55,118 bases of DNA, taken from NCBI GenBank assembly GCA_937864465.1, contig CALMJU010000060.1, positions 1-55,118 on the forward strand, given 5' to 3'. The notes below the pieces were generated by a model, which saw nothing but the letters and a program-made list of their open reading frames with translations, searched no databases and was not told the origin of the DNA. Below, piece by piece: positions 1 to 8,333 of this stretch (the stretch's first letter is position 1; each line of letters starts with the position of its first letter). The stretch is from an uncultured Acidobacteriota bacterium (GTDB lineage Bacteria; Acidobacteriota; Polarisedimenticolia; Polarisedimenticolales; JAIQFR01). The position numbers were made by a program, and so were the translations under genes.

Positions 1-1
1 G

Positions 2-1738
2 GCGGCGAGCGCCGCGGCCGCGGTCGCCAGGGAGGCCGGCCATCCCGCGTTCGAGGCGCGCGCGCGGGCTGCCCTCGCGGAGGCGCTGTTCCGCGCCGGC
101 CGGGAGGCCGCCGCGAGGACGGAGCTCGAGGAGGGCCGGGCCCTCCTCGAGCGAGCCGCCCGCCGCATCGAGGATCCCGCGATCCGCGAGGGGTTCCTGT
201 CGCGGGCCGCGTACGAGCCGCTCGCCCGGGAGCGCGAGGTCTCCCCGACGGGCGAGCAGCGGCGTCTCGAGGCGCTGTACGGGATGGTTCAAGCGCTCAA
301 CTCGGAAACGGATCCGGAGGCGCTGCTCGAGTCGATCCTCGACATGGCGCTCCGGGCGGTCGGCGCCGAGCGCGGGATGATCCTGCTCAAGGAGGAGGAG
401 CAGGGGGCGCAGGAGGGGTTCTCGATCCGGCTCGCGCGGAACCTCGAGGCCGAGACGGTGCGCGACGTCGAGTCGTACAGCCGGAGCATCGTGGCCGCCG
501 CCGGCGCGGGGCGCTCGATGCTGGCCCTCGACGCGGGGGCCGATCCGCGCTTCCGCGACCTCCGGAGCGTGAGCCTCTACGGGATCCGCTCCCTGATCTG
601 CGTCCCGCTCCGGTCGAGGGGGACGATCGTCGGGACGGTGTACCTCGACAGCCGCCGCGACGGGACGCTGTTCACGCCGGCGGACCTGCGGTTCCTCGAG
701 GCCTTCGCCGACCACGCGGCCCTCGCCCTCGAAAACGCGAGGGCCCGGGCGCGCCTCGAGCGCCAGAACCTCAGGCTCCAGGCCGCGGCGGAGAGCCGGA
801 CCGAGTTCGCGAACCTCGTCGGCCGCTCCCCCGGGATGCAGGCGGTGTTCGACCTGGTCGAGCGGGTCGCCGCCACCGACCTGCCGGTCCTGATCCGCGG
901 GGAGACCGGCACGGGGAAGGAGCTCGTGGCGCGGGCGATCCACTTCCACGGCGCCAGGCGCAGGAAGACGTTCCTCTCGGAGAACTGCGCCGCGATCCCC
1001 GAGACGCTGCTCGAGAGCGAGCTCTTCGGCCACGTCCGCGGGGCGTTCACCGGCGCCGAGCGGAGCCGCCCCGGCCTCTTCGAGCAGGCGGACGGCGGCA
1101 CGCTCTTCCTCGACGAGGTGGGCGACATGTCGCCGGCGATGCAGGTGCGCCTGCTCCGAGTCCTCGAGAGCGGCGAGATCCGCCGCGTCGGAGGCGAGCG
1201 CACGATCCGCGTGAACGTCCGGGTCCTGGCGGCCACGCACCGGGACCTCGCCGCCGAGACGAGGGGGGGCCGCTTCCGCGAGGACCTGCTCTACCGACTG
1301 CAGGTGCTGACGATCGAGATACCCCCGCTCCGGAAGCGCCCCGGCGACGTCGAGCTCCTCGCGGCGCATTTCCTTTCGCGGATCGCGGCCGAGCGGGGAC
1401 GCGCCCCCCAGCCGATCGACGACGAGGCGCTCGGCCTGCTCGAGCGGCATGCGTGGCCCGGGAACGTGCGAGAGCTGCAGAGCGCGCTGCAGCGCCTGTC
1501 GGTCGTCGCCGGGGGCGGTCCGATCACGGCAGGGACGCTGGCCGCCGACCCCGACCTCCGGAAGACCCTCGTCTCATCGGCGCGTCCGCTCGACCCCGTG
1601 TTCTCCCTCCGCATCGGCGAGCGGGAGCGCATCCTCGCCGCGCTGGAGGCGGCGCGGGGGAGCCGGACCCGGGCCGCGAGGCTTCTCGGGGTCTCGAGGG
1701 CGACGCTCTACCGGAAGATCGACAAGCACGATCTCTGA
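2..1738 (+). CDS. Sigma-54-dependent transcriptional activator, GAF + AAA+ + Fis HTH (5' partial)
   Basis: Bacterial enhancer-binding protein that would remodel sigma-54 RNA polymerase by ATP hydrolysis. The frame is open from base 2, so the gene starts outside the window; an ATG at 284 is internal. The visible N-terminal part (nt 2-280) is Ala/Arg/Glu-rich and helical, like the end of a TPR array. A GAF sensor domain follows (nt about 290-750, ending LEAFADHAALALENA). The AAA+ core has Walker A GETGTGKE (near nt 899), the sigma-54 contact loop GAFTGA (near 1040) and Walker B TLFLDEVGDM (near 1100). The C-terminus ends in a Fis-type HTH (ARLLGVSRATLYRKID). Length and the helical front suggest the family in which an FHA, kinase or TPR module precedes GAF. 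The ligand and targets are unknown. Confidence 0.93.
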   Translation, partial: AASAAAAVAREAGHPAFEARARAALAEALFRAGREAAARTELEEGRALLERAARRIEDPAIREGFLSRAAYEPLAREREVSPTGEQRRLEALYGMVQALNSETDPEALLESILDMALRAVGAERGMILLKEEEQGAQEGFSIRLARNLEAETVRDVESYSRSIVAAAGAGRSMLALDAGADPRFRDLRSVSLYGIRSLICVPLRSRGTIVGTVYLDSRRDGTLFTPADLRFLEAFADHAALALENARARARLERQNLRLQAAAESRTEFANLVGRSPGMQAVFDLVERVAATDLPVLIRGETGTGKELVARAIHFHGARRRKTFLSENCAAIPETLLESELFGHVRGAFTGAERSRPGLFEQADGGTLFLDEVGDMSPAMQVRLLRVLESGEIRRVGGERTIRVNVRVLAATHRDLAAETRGGRFREDLLYRLQVLTIEIPPLRKRPGDVELLAAHFLSRIAAERGRAPQPIDDEALGLLERHAWPGNVRELQSALQRLSVVAGGGPITAGTLAADPDLRKTLVSSARPLDPVFSLRIGERERILAALEAARGSRTRAARLLGVSRATLYRKIDKHDL

Positions 1739-1861
1739 CCGGAGCCCCGGCCGGGTCCCCGGCCCTCGGATCTCTCATCCATCTGTGAAGGAAAGACTTG
1801 GCGATGGCCGACCGCCGCGCCGGGGGATCGCGTCCCCGCCGCCGTCCGGTCTTTCCACCCG

Positions 1862-1920
1862 CCATATTGCATCTTACAAAATTCGCTATAGATTTTGGCA
1901 TTGCTAGATATTCGTCATGG
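1862..1920 (+). promoter_or_regulatory. AT-rich leader, possible promoter region
   Basis: A strikingly A+T-rich patch in an otherwise G+C-rich window, 40-100 bases before the small secreted protein at 1963. It contains TATAGA (1887-1892), TAGATA (1905-1910) and TTGCAT (1867-1872), but no pair with good sigma-70 spacing, and no -24/-12 GG/GC pair with sigma-54 spacing. It is called as a promoter-bearing region from composition only. Confidence 0.3.
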
Positions 1921-1962
1921 TTCGGAGGGAGCGCATGTAGCGATCGAGAAGGAGAAAACGAG

Positions 1963-2313
1963 ATGAAACCCTCGGGGAGACTACTGCGGAGCGGCGCCGT
2001 CCTGGCCGGGATCCTGATCCTGGCGGGGGCGGCCGGCCCTGCGGCCGCGGGCGTGGGGGACGCCCCCCGGCTCGTGGTCGAGAGGGTGGTGGCTCTCGGG
2101 AGCGAGATCCTCGTGACCGTCGCGAACCTCGCCCCGGAGGCGCACAGCGGGAAGCTGAGGATCGTCGTCCCGCTCGGCGCGAGCGTGATCGAGCTGGAGG
2201 CCGGCCTCACGCTCCCGGAGGGTCAGAAAGCCTTCCTTGCATTCCGCCTCCCGGAGCCGCCCGCGGCGGAGGTCCCGCTCGGCGCGGTTCTGGACGACGG
2301 CATTCCCTTCTGA
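1963..2313 (+). CDS. Small secreted protein, unknown function
   Basis: 116 residues. ATG 1963 is chosen because GAGAAGGAG lies just upstream and because it begins a clear Sec signal (MKPSGRLLRSG, then a hydrophobic stretch to about residue 28, AAAG). The longer frame from 1798 adds only an unconvincing Arg-rich leader. The mature part is beta-rich (LVVERVVALGSEILVTVAN, then KLRIVVPLGASVIELEAG), consistent with one Ig-like or immunoglobulin-fold domain. It sits alone after the sigma-54 activator. No family recognised. Confidence 0.7.
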   Translation: MKPSGRLLRSGAVLAGILILAGAAGPAAAGVGDAPRLVVERVVALGSEILVTVANLAPEAHSGKLRIVVPLGASVIELEAGLTLPEGQKAFLAFRLPEPPAAEVPLGAVLDDGIPF

Positions 2314-2376
2314 TCGAAGTCGCGCGCGGCGCGCAGGCCCCGTCGTTGCGATAGAGTCTTCGCGACGAGGGGGCCG

Positions 2377-2796
2377 GTGCGCCAGCAATCCACGACCTTC
2401 GAGATCTCGACGCGGGGGCGCGGGCTCCACGAGTTCACCCGCGAGGTCGAGGCCTGGGTCCGCGCCTCGGGGATCTCGACCGGGCTCCTCTCGCTCCACG
2501 TCCGCCACACGTCGGCGTCGCTCCTCGTCCAGGAGAACGCGGACCCGACCGTCGCCGCGGACCTCGAACGGTTCCTCGCGCGGCTCGCCCCGGACGGCGA
2601 CCCGATCTTCCGGCACGACGACGAGGGGCCGGACGACATGCCCGCGCACGCCCGCGCGGCGCTCACGGCGACCGGCCTGTCGATCCCCGTCGCCGAAGGA
2701 CGGCCCGCGCTCGGCACGTGGCAGGGGATCTACCTCTACGAGCACCGGCGGGCGCCCCATGGGCGGCGCGTAGCGGCGCACCTGATCGGGGAGTGA
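2377..2796 (+). CDS. yjbQ: YjbQ/UPF0047 family protein
   Basis: 139 residues, the usual length for UPF0047 (YjbQ), a small trimeric family linked to a secondary thiamine-phosphate synthase activity. Family signatures are visible: LHVRHTSASLLVQENADP near residues 48-65, a central H-D-D-EGPDDMPAH segment, and the terminal GTWQGIYLYEHR. The start is GTG 2377; a clear purine-rich ribosome site is not obvious. It stands between a secreted protein and a convergent OMP gene, with no functional link apparent. The assignment is from family motifs; the in vivo role is uncertain. Confidence 0.9.
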   Translation: MRQQSTTFEISTRGRGLHEFTREVEAWVRASGISTGLLSLHVRHTSASLLVQENADPTVAADLERFLARLAPDGDPIFRHDDEGPDDMPAHARAALTATGLSIPVAEGRPALGTWQGIYLYEHRRAPHGRRVAAHLIGE

Positions 2797-2824
2797 GGGG
2801 CCGGTCGGCCCGCGGCCGGCCGCG

Positions 2825-3409
2825 TCAGAATCCGACCGACACGCCGGCGCGGTAGATCCAGGGGCTGTCGTAGGGGTTCGGCCAATCGCTCTCGTCGTAC
2901 GTCACGTCGTAGAGCGCCGACGCGAAGAAGCCCACGCCGCCGCCGAGCGGCCGGTAAACCCCCGCCCCGACGAGAAGGCTCGACCGGCCGTCCCGCGCCG
3001 TCCCGTCGAGCGTCGCGTACTCGTAGTCGGCGTACTCGTACTCGAAGTGGGCGAACACGGACGGGACGACGTGCACCTGCGCGAACACGCTCCCGCCGTA
3101 GTCGGTGGTCTCGACGCTCGGGCTGTAGCGGTCGTCGCTCCGCCGCCTCCAGAACAGCCCCGAGCCGACGGACACCCTCGGATGAAGGCGGTAGCCGACT
3201 ACCGGCGCGATCTCGACGTAGTCCACGTCGCCGAACGAGGCGCCGATCCCGCCCCCGAACCAGATCCTGTCCTTCCACGCCGCCGACGGGGCGGCCTCGC
3301 CGGAATCGTCCGCCGCGCTTGCGGCCGCCACGGGGGGCGGGATCGGGGCCTCGGCGAGCGCGGGCGCGACGGCCAGGACGCCGAGCGATGCGACGATCCA
3401 CCGCTTCAT
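2825..3409 (-). CDS. Small outer-membrane beta-barrel protein
   Basis: 194 residues with a Sec signal (MKRWIVASLGVLAVAPALAEA), then a Pro/Ala-rich linker and a series of amphipathic strands (IWFGGGIGASFGDVDYVEIA, SVFAHFEYEYADYEY, SLLVGAGVYRPLGGGVGFF). The chain ends in Phe after alternating residues (RAGVSVGF), the canonical C-terminal beta-signal for BAM-dependent insertion. It resembles 8-stranded OmpA/OmpW-like porin-fold proteins. It is convergent with yjbQ and may be co-transcribed with the small membrane protein at 3726-3472. Confidence 0.82.
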   Translation of the reverse strand: MKRWIVASLGVLAVAPALAEAPIPPPVAAASAADDSGEAAPSAAWKDRIWFGGGIGASFGDVDYVEIAPVVGYRLHPRVSVGSGLFWRRRSDDRYSPSVETTDYGGSVFAQVHVVPSVFAHFEYEYADYEYATLDGTARDGRSSLLVGAGVYRPLGGGVGFFASALYDVTYDESDWPNPYDSPWIYRAGVSVGF

Positions 3410-3471
3410 GTCCGGTCCTCCGCGGGCATTCTACGGGAGGAGTCCCGGCCGCGCCGTCCGGCCCGCGCGGC

Positions 3472-3726
3472 TCAGTCCGACGCCTGGAGCGTGCCCCGGT
3501 AGTCCTCCGCGCGGCGGTCCGCCTGCCGCCGGATCTCCTGGAGATCGGCGTCCACCGTCCGGGGGGACGCGGCCTCGGCGGGGGGCGGGTCCCCGGCCTC
3601 GGGCGCCGGCTTCGCCGCCGCCGCCGCCGGCATCGTGGACTTCCACGCTCGGGCGGCGAGGAGCAGCACGACGGCGAGGACGACGAGGAGGACGACGAAC
3701 CCGAATCCGGAGCCGCGGCGGTTCAT
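3472..3726 (-). CDS. Small single-pass membrane protein, unknown
   Basis: 84 residues: a short basic head (MNRRGSG), one transmembrane helix (FGFVVLLVVLAVVLLLAARAW), an Ala/Pro-rich linker and a charged C-terminal helix (DADLQEIRRQADRRAEDYR). Probably anchored in the inner membrane with its tail in the periplasm. Divergent from the CAP-domain gene at 4074, with a 27-bp element shared between both upstream regions. No family recognised. Confidence 0.6.
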   Translation of the reverse strand: MNRRGSGFGFVVLLVVLAVVLLLAARAWKSTMPAAAAAKPAPEAGDPPPAEAASPRTVDADLQEIRRQADRRAEDYRGTLQASD

Positions 3727-3761
3727 ACCGGGAATCTAGGATCCGGCGTGTGGCCCGGCAA

Positions 3762-3788
3762 CCCACGGTGGCCGCGAGATTGTGGGGT
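3762..3788 (-). repeat. 27-bp inverted repeat, left arm
   Basis: Reads CCCACGGTGGCCGCG...TTGTGGGGT on the + strand and is the exact reverse complement of 4005-4031. It lies 35 bases before the start of the minus-strand gene at 3726, so both divergent genes have the same sequence in the same orientation just upstream. It may be a shared operator/promoter block or the ends of a small mobile element. Confidence 0.85.
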
Positions 3789-4004
3789 GAGGCATGTCCG
3801 GGGGGTGTTCGCCCGCAGACGATCGCGGCAGCGGACCTCGCCCTTTCGCGCTTTCTTGCGGGCACACCCGTCGCTCTTCTCCTGTTCACGCGCCGGCCGG
3901 AGCGTGCCGTCGAGAGCGTGCGACCTGGCCGCTACCGTTCCCCCTTCTGCCCCCACCCCCGCCGCCCATCCCCGGCCCGCTCCTGCCGGTCCCCGGCTCT
4001 CGAA

Positions 4005-4031
4005 ACCCCACAATCTCGCGGCCACCGTGGG
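4005..4031 (+). repeat. 27-bp inverted repeat, right arm
   Basis: Exact reverse complement of 3762-3788 (27 of 27 bases). It lies 42 bases before ATG 4074. Similarity continues weakly on the gene side (GGGCAACCGG versus GGGTTGCCGG), which favours a duplicated regulatory block over a simple hairpin, since the arms are 216 bases apart. Confidence 0.85.
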
Positions 4032-4073
4032 CAACCGGAAGACCCGCGGCCGAGGAGCTTCATTCGTGGCAAC

Positions 4074-4991
4074 ATGGAGGGCGTGCAATCGATCCGTTCG
4101 CTCCGGCGGGCCGCCGCCGCCGCACTCGGGACCGGCCTTTGCGCCTTCGCCTCGGCGTGGGCCGGGCCCTCCGGGGAGATCTCCCCCGAGGCGATTGCGG
4201 GGGGCGTCGCGACCCTGGTCCAGACCGCACGGAAAGACGCAGGAGTGCCCGCGCTGGAGCGGCGCTCCGTCCTGGACGAGGCCGCGCAGGATCGCGCGGC
4301 GGCGATGGCTGCGCTGCCGGCCGAGCGCCGGCTCGCCGTCGGGGAGACGGTCGAGGTCCTCCTCGAGCGTCATGGGGTCCGCCGCTACCGGGGGGCCGAG
4401 ACCCGCACCGCCGTCCTGGCCGGCTATTCCGACCCCGCCGCGGAGGTCGTGGCGCTGTGGCGGGACGCGCGCGACTCGCGCCTCCTCGACCGGGCGTGGA
4501 CCGCGCTCGGCATCGGCACCGCGGCGGGACGGGAGGGGGAGGCCGTCGTCGTGGCGGTCTTCGTCGAGGACGCTCCCCCCCTGCCGGATCTGGCCTCTCT
4601 GGAGGAGCTTCTGGAGGTCGCCGTCAGCGACGAGCGCGAGCGCCGCGGCCTCGCCCCCCTCCAGCCGTCCGCGGCGCTCCGTGCGGTCGCCCGCGCCCAC
4701 AGCGCGGACATGGCCGCCCGCGGCTTCTTCGACCACATGTCGCCCGACGGGGAGTCACCGGCCGACCGCGTGCGGGGCGCGGGCATCCGGTTCTCGAAGA
4801 TGTCGGAGAACATCGCGCGGAGCTTCCACGTCGACGATCCGGTGGAGACGACCGTCCAGGGATGGCTCGACAGCCCTCGCCATCGCAGGAACATGCTGGA
4901 TCCGAACGTCTCCGAGACGGCGGTGGGCGCGGCGTCCGACGAGGAGGGGCGCCTGTACGTCACGCAGATCTACCTCGCGCCGGCGGAGTGA
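4074..4991 (+). CDS. Secreted CAP-domain (SCP/PR-1) protein
   Basis: 305 residues. ATG 4074 follows CGAGGAGC and opens a signal sequence (RRAAAAALGTGLCAFASAWAG). An N-terminal domain of about 130 residues has no clear family. The C-terminal about 130 residues form a CAP domain: LLEVAVSDERERRGL, the first His in AVARAHSADMA, FFDHMSPDG, the Glu in KMSENIA, and the second His in WLDSPRHRRNML. These are the conserved His/Glu cavity residues. Bacterial CAP proteins are extracellular or periplasmic with poorly known activity. The stop is three bases before the GTG of gluQ, implying translational coupling. Confidence 0.88.
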   Translation: MEGVQSIRSLRRAAAAALGTGLCAFASAWAGPSGEISPEAIAGGVATLVQTARKDAGVPALERRSVLDEAAQDRAAAMAALPAERRLAVGETVEVLLERHGVRRYRGAETRTAVLAGYSDPAAEVVALWRDARDSRLLDRAWTALGIGTAAGREGEAVVVAVFVEDAPPLPDLASLEELLEVAVSDERERRGLAPLQPSAALRAVARAHSADMAARGFFDHMSPDGESPADRVRGAGIRFSKMSENIARSFHVDDPVETTVQGWLDSPRHRRNMLDPNVSETAVGAASDEEGRLYVTQIYLAPAE

Positions 4992-4994
4992 CGC

Positions 4995-5963
4995 GTGCCG
5001 TCGAGCGCGCCGGCCCCTCGCGGACGCTATGCGCCGAGCCCGACCGGAGAGATCCACCTCGGGAACGCGGCGACGGCGCTCTTCGCGTGGCTCTCGGTGC
5101 GCGCCGCCGGAGGCGCGCTCGTCCTGCGCATGGAGGACCTCGACCGTCCCCGCGTCCGGTCGGGCGCCGCGGAGCGGATCCTCGCCGACCTCGCCTGGCT
5201 CGGCCTCGACTGGGACGAGGGGCCCGACCGGGGCGGGCCGCACGCGCCGTACGAGCAGTCGAGGCGCAGGGCGGAGTACGAGGCGGCGTTCGAGCGGCTC
5301 CGGGCGGCCGGCCGGGTGTACCCGTGCTTCTGCAGCCGCAGGGACGTCGCGGCCTCGGCGAGCGCCCCCCAGGATCCGGCCGACGAGGTCCGGTACCCCG
5401 GCACCTGTCGGCACCTCGATCCGGAGGAGGCGGAGCGCCGCCTCGCGGCCGGGAGGCCCGGCGCCTTCCGGTTCCGGGTCGACGAGGGGGACGATCCGCC
5501 CTTCGACGATCTCGTTCTCGGCCGCCTGAGGCTGGGGACGCCGGGCGACTTCGTCGTTCGCCGCGCCGACGGGACCCCCGCGTACCAGCTCGCCGTCGTC
5601 GTGGACGACGCCGCCATGGGGATCACCGAGGCGGTGAGGGGGAGCGATCTCCTCTCCTCGACGCCGAGGCAGATCCTCCTCTACCGGGCGCTGGGGCTCT
5701 CCCCTCCGGTTTTCGGGCACGTGCCGCTGCTCCTCGGCCCGGACGGCGTCCGGCTGTCGAAGCGGCACGCCGGGACCTCGCTCGCGGAGATGCGAGACGC
5801 GGGGCTGGCGCCGGAGCGGGTCGTGGGATGGATCGCGAGGCTGGCCGGCCTCCGGCCGGACGACCGTCCGATCGCGGCCCGCGATCTCGTCGCCGGCTTC
5901 TCCCTCCGGACCCTCTCCGCCTCCCCCTCCGCCGTGAGGATCGCCGAGCCCAACTCGTTCTGA
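4995..5963 (+). CDS. gluQ: Glutamyl-Q tRNA(Asp) synthetase
   Basis: 322 residues, matching GluQ-RS, a shortened glutamyl-tRNA synthetase that lacks the anticodon-binding domain and transfers Glu to queuosine of tRNA(Asp). The HIGH-type motif is SPTGEIHLGNA near residue 16 and the KMSKS-type motif is VRLSKRHAG near residue 250. The zinc-site cysteines are in YPCFCSRRD and GTCRHL. Glutamate-binding residues occur in MEDLDRPRV. The start is GTG 4995, three bases after the CAP gene stop. It is likely in that operon. Confidence 0.93.
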   Translation: MPSSAPAPRGRYAPSPTGEIHLGNAATALFAWLSVRAAGGALVLRMEDLDRPRVRSGAAERILADLAWLGLDWDEGPDRGGPHAPYEQSRRRAEYEAAFERLRAAGRVYPCFCSRRDVAASASAPQDPADEVRYPGTCRHLDPEEAERRLAAGRPGAFRFRVDEGDDPPFDDLVLGRLRLGTPGDFVVRRADGTPAYQLAVVVDDAAMGITEAVRGSDLLSSTPRQILLYRALGLSPPVFGHVPLLLGPDGVRLSKRHAGTSLAEMRDAGLAPERVVGWIARLAGLRPDDRPIAARDLVAGFSLRTLSASPSAVRIAEPNSF

Positions 5964-5970
5964 CGTCGCC

Positions 5971-7386
5971 CTACCGCGCCTTCGGCGCCTCGGGCTCCTG
6001 CCGCGGGATCGTGGCCTCGTCGTCGGCAAGGCCGTGGGCCATCACGGCCATCGCCGCCGCCGCCCGCTGCAGGTCTTGGGGATCGACCTTGTCGAGCGTG
6101 TCGGCGGGCGAGTGGTGGTAGTCGAAGTAGTGCTCTGTTTCCTGCCGGAGGAGCAGGAACGGGACCCCCGCAGGCCGCATCGGGGAGATGTCGGCCCCTC
6201 CTCCTCCCTTCGACACTTCCGCGGCGCCGATCCGGGAGAGAGGCTTCGCGATCCGGCGCACGATCTCCTCGCCGCCCGCCCCCGCCGCGACGCCCCATCC
6301 GGTCGCGCGCCCCGCTCCGGAGTCCGCCTCGATCGCCGCCACGTGCCGGCCGAGCTCGCCGGCGTGCGTCTCGGCGTACGCCTTGCCGCCGCGGAGCCCG
6401 TTCTCCTCGTTGGCGAAGAGCACCGCCCGGATCGTCCTCCGGGGGACGAGGCCCAGCGAGCGCACGATCCGCATCGATTCCATGACGATCGCGCATCCCG
6501 CCCCGTCGTCGATCGCCCCGGTTCCGAGGTCCCACGAGTCGAGATGACAGCCGATCACGACGATCTCGTCCGGCTTCTCCCGGCCCCGGATCTCCGCCAG
6601 GACGTTGGCCTGCTCCACGTCCGGCTCCGTCCTGCAGCCGAGCGTCATGTGGATCCGGACGGTCTCCCCCGCGGCGAGCAGGCGATGGACGAGGTCCGCG
6701 TCCTCCTCGCTGATCGCGGCGTACGGGATGCTCGGGACGCCGTCCTCCCGGCCGGTCATCCCGGTGTGGACCAGCCGGTACCGCGCGGTCCCGATCGAGC
6801 GGATGAGGGCCCCGACCGCCCCGAGACGGGAGGCCTCGATCCCGCCGCGATGGCGAAGCGACGACGCGGCGCCGTATCCCCATTCGGGCCCGGCGCCGCG
6901 GCGCATCGGCCGGTTGAAGAGGACGATCTTTCCCCGGGCCCGCTCGCCGAGCGCCGACAGCCCCTCGAAGCTCTCGACCTCGACGGCCTCGGCCGCGACC
7001 CCGCCTTCCGGCGTCGGTACGCTCATCCCGAGGGCGGCGGCCGTCAGCGACGCATCGACCGGCGAGACGATCCGGACGCGCTCCTCGCCCCGCACCCAGC
7101 GCGGGACCATCACCTTCTCCGTCCAGGCCCGCTCCAGCCCGTCCCGGCGGAACTCCTCGACCGCCCAGAGCACGGCGGCGTCATAGCTCGCGGAGCCGTT
7201 GAGCCGGGGACCGATCCGATCCGCGAGGTAGGCGACCTTCCCGTAGGCGCGCGGCTCCGCGAGGGCCGCCTCGAGTATCCCGGCGGCGGGGCCGTGGTTT
7301 TCCGCGCACGAGGCGCAGGCGGCGACGATCGCCCCGGCGGCCAGGACGCGGGGAGCGAGGGCTCGGGGGCGTCGATCGAGAATCAT
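5971..7386 (-). CDS. M28-family zinc carboxypeptidase, lipoprotein
   Basis: 471 residues, similar in plan to carboxypeptidase Q/PGCP of peptidase family M28. The signal ends at a lipobox (AIVAACASC), so it is predicted to be lipid-anchored in the envelope. A PA-type insert occupies roughly residues 140-230. Metal ligands are visible: His in IGCHLDSWDLG, Asp in AIDDGAGC, the catalytic and zinc Glu pair in ANEENGLRGG, Asp in EADSGAG and the final His in YHHSPADTLD. It would cut N-terminal residues or dipeptides from peptides. ATG 7386. It converges with gluQ, with only seven bases between stops. Confidence 0.9.
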   Translation of the reverse strand: MILDRRPRALAPRVLAAGAIVAACASCAENHGPAAGILEAALAEPRAYGKVAYLADRIGPRLNGSASYDAAVLWAVEEFRRDGLERAWTEKVMVPRWVRGEERVRIVSPVDASLTAAALGMSVPTPEGGVAAEAVEVESFEGLSALGERARGKIVLFNRPMRRGAGPEWGYGAASSLRHRGGIEASRLGAVGALIRSIGTARYRLVHTGMTGREDGVPSIPYAAISEEDADLVHRLLAAGETVRIHMTLGCRTEPDVEQANVLAEIRGREKPDEIVVIGCHLDSWDLGTGAIDDGAGCAIVMESMRIVRSLGLVPRRTIRAVLFANEENGLRGGKAYAETHAGELGRHVAAIEADSGAGRATGWGVAAGAGGEEIVRRIAKPLSRIGAAEVSKGGGGADISPMRPAGVPFLLLRQETEHYFDYHHSPADTLDKVDPQDLQRAAAAMAVMAHGLADDEATIPRQEPEAPKAR

Positions 7387-7413
7387 GGCGGCTCCGGGGG
7401 CCGGCGCGGCGGG

Positions 7414-8193
7414 TCAGCCGCGCACGATGCGCTTCAGGATTCGGTCCCGCAGCGCGGGGAGGAGCGAGGGCCGCGCGAGCGCCTTCCGCAAGGCGGACGC
7501 GGGCAGCCCCGCCACGATCCTTTCGGCCAGCGCGACCGGAACGCGGGGGTGCGACGCCACGTGGACCCGGATGTCCCAGTCCGCCGCCCAGCGCGGGTCC
7601 GCAGCGAGGACTTCGAGGGTCGAAGAGATGGTCTGCGGGTTCGAGGCGAGGCTCAGCGCCTCGGACTGCAACAGGTTGGGATTGCGGGCGAGCGACTCGA
7701 GCACCTGCGGCTGCATGTCGTGACGAAGGATCTCTCGCTCCCTCGGCCCGCCCCGGGCGGCGAGGGCGATCCGGTGCGCCAGCGGGATCGCCTCGAGCGC
7801 CTTGCGGATCTCGTGGGAGGGGGCGCCCGGCCGCAGCGACTGGAGGGATCCGGGGTTGAGGCCTTCCATCAGGCGCCCCAGCAGGCTCTCGAGGATCCGC
7901 CCTTGCTCGGGGCCGAGACTCGTGAACTCGACCCCGATCCTCTGCCCGCCCCCGTCCGAGTCCGGCTCGATGCGCGCGATCTTGCCGGCGAAGCGTCCCT
8001 CCAGGTCGCCGGCCCGGGAGCGGATCCTCACGGTTACGGGGTCGCCCAGATTCGCCGGAAGCCCCCCCTCGAGGAGAGCTCCCGTCCGGCTCAGGTCCAG
8101 CGCCTCGCATTCCAGGTCGCCCGAAGGGGATTCGAGGACCGCCACCAGGGCGGCATGGAACCGGGGGGCTCTGGATCCTTGGCTTCTTGACAC
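7414..8193 (-). CDS. PilZ-domain protein with helical C-terminus
   Basis: 259 residues. The start is GTG 8193, preceded by GAGGGA. Residues about 8-100 look like a PilZ c-di-GMP-binding domain: RFHAALVAVLES at the N-terminus, ALDLSRTGALLEGG (the D-x-S-x-x-G motif) and VEFTSLGPEQ. The RxxxR half is weak (only RAPR). The C-terminal 150 residues are helical with repeated pattern LARNPNLLQSEALSLASNP, like a HEAT-type array (compare DUF2336). It is 27 bases upstream of the M28 gene on the same strand. Likely a c-di-GMP effector or scaffold. Confidence 0.75.
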   Translation of the reverse strand: MSRSQGSRAPRFHAALVAVLESPSGDLECEALDLSRTGALLEGGLPANLGDPVTVRIRSRAGDLEGRFAGKIARIEPDSDGGGQRIGVEFTSLGPEQGRILESLLGRLMEGLNPGSLQSLRPGAPSHEIRKALEAIPLAHRIALAARGGPREREILRHDMQPQVLESLARNPNLLQSEALSLASNPQTISSTLEVLAADPRWAADWDIRVHVASHPRVPVALAERIVAGLPASALRKALARPSLLPALRDRILKRIVRG

Positions 8194-8313
8194 CGGGTCC
8201 CTCGTGGTATCCTCGGCCGGCTTGAGCGGGCGGTTCGTTGGCGCCGGTCTAAGGGTGCATCCTAATTACTTGCGGCTGGTGGTGTCAACGGCCGTCGTCG
8301 CCCGGGGGGTAGG

Positions 8314-8326
8314 TCAGGAATCCTGA
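8314..8326. promoter_or_regulatory. Palindrome TCAGGA-A-TCCTGA
   Basis: A 13-base perfect inverted repeat in the divergent region between the PilZ gene and the Fic-like gene, 20 bases before the CACCCA repeats. Possible operator; no regulator identified. Confidence 0.4.
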
Positions 8327-8333
8327 TCTCCGC

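Larger units (their letters stand above)
3727..4073. other. Divergent intergenic region
   Basis: 347 bases between divergent genes. Apart from the paired 27-bp inverted repeats listed separately, the middle (3789-4004) is pyrimidine-rich and shows no believable gene on either strand. Confidence 0.6.

Noticed and set aside
1895-1905. Sigma-54 promoter TTGGCATTGCT before the gene at 1963
   Set aside because: GG and GC are six bases apart instead of ten.
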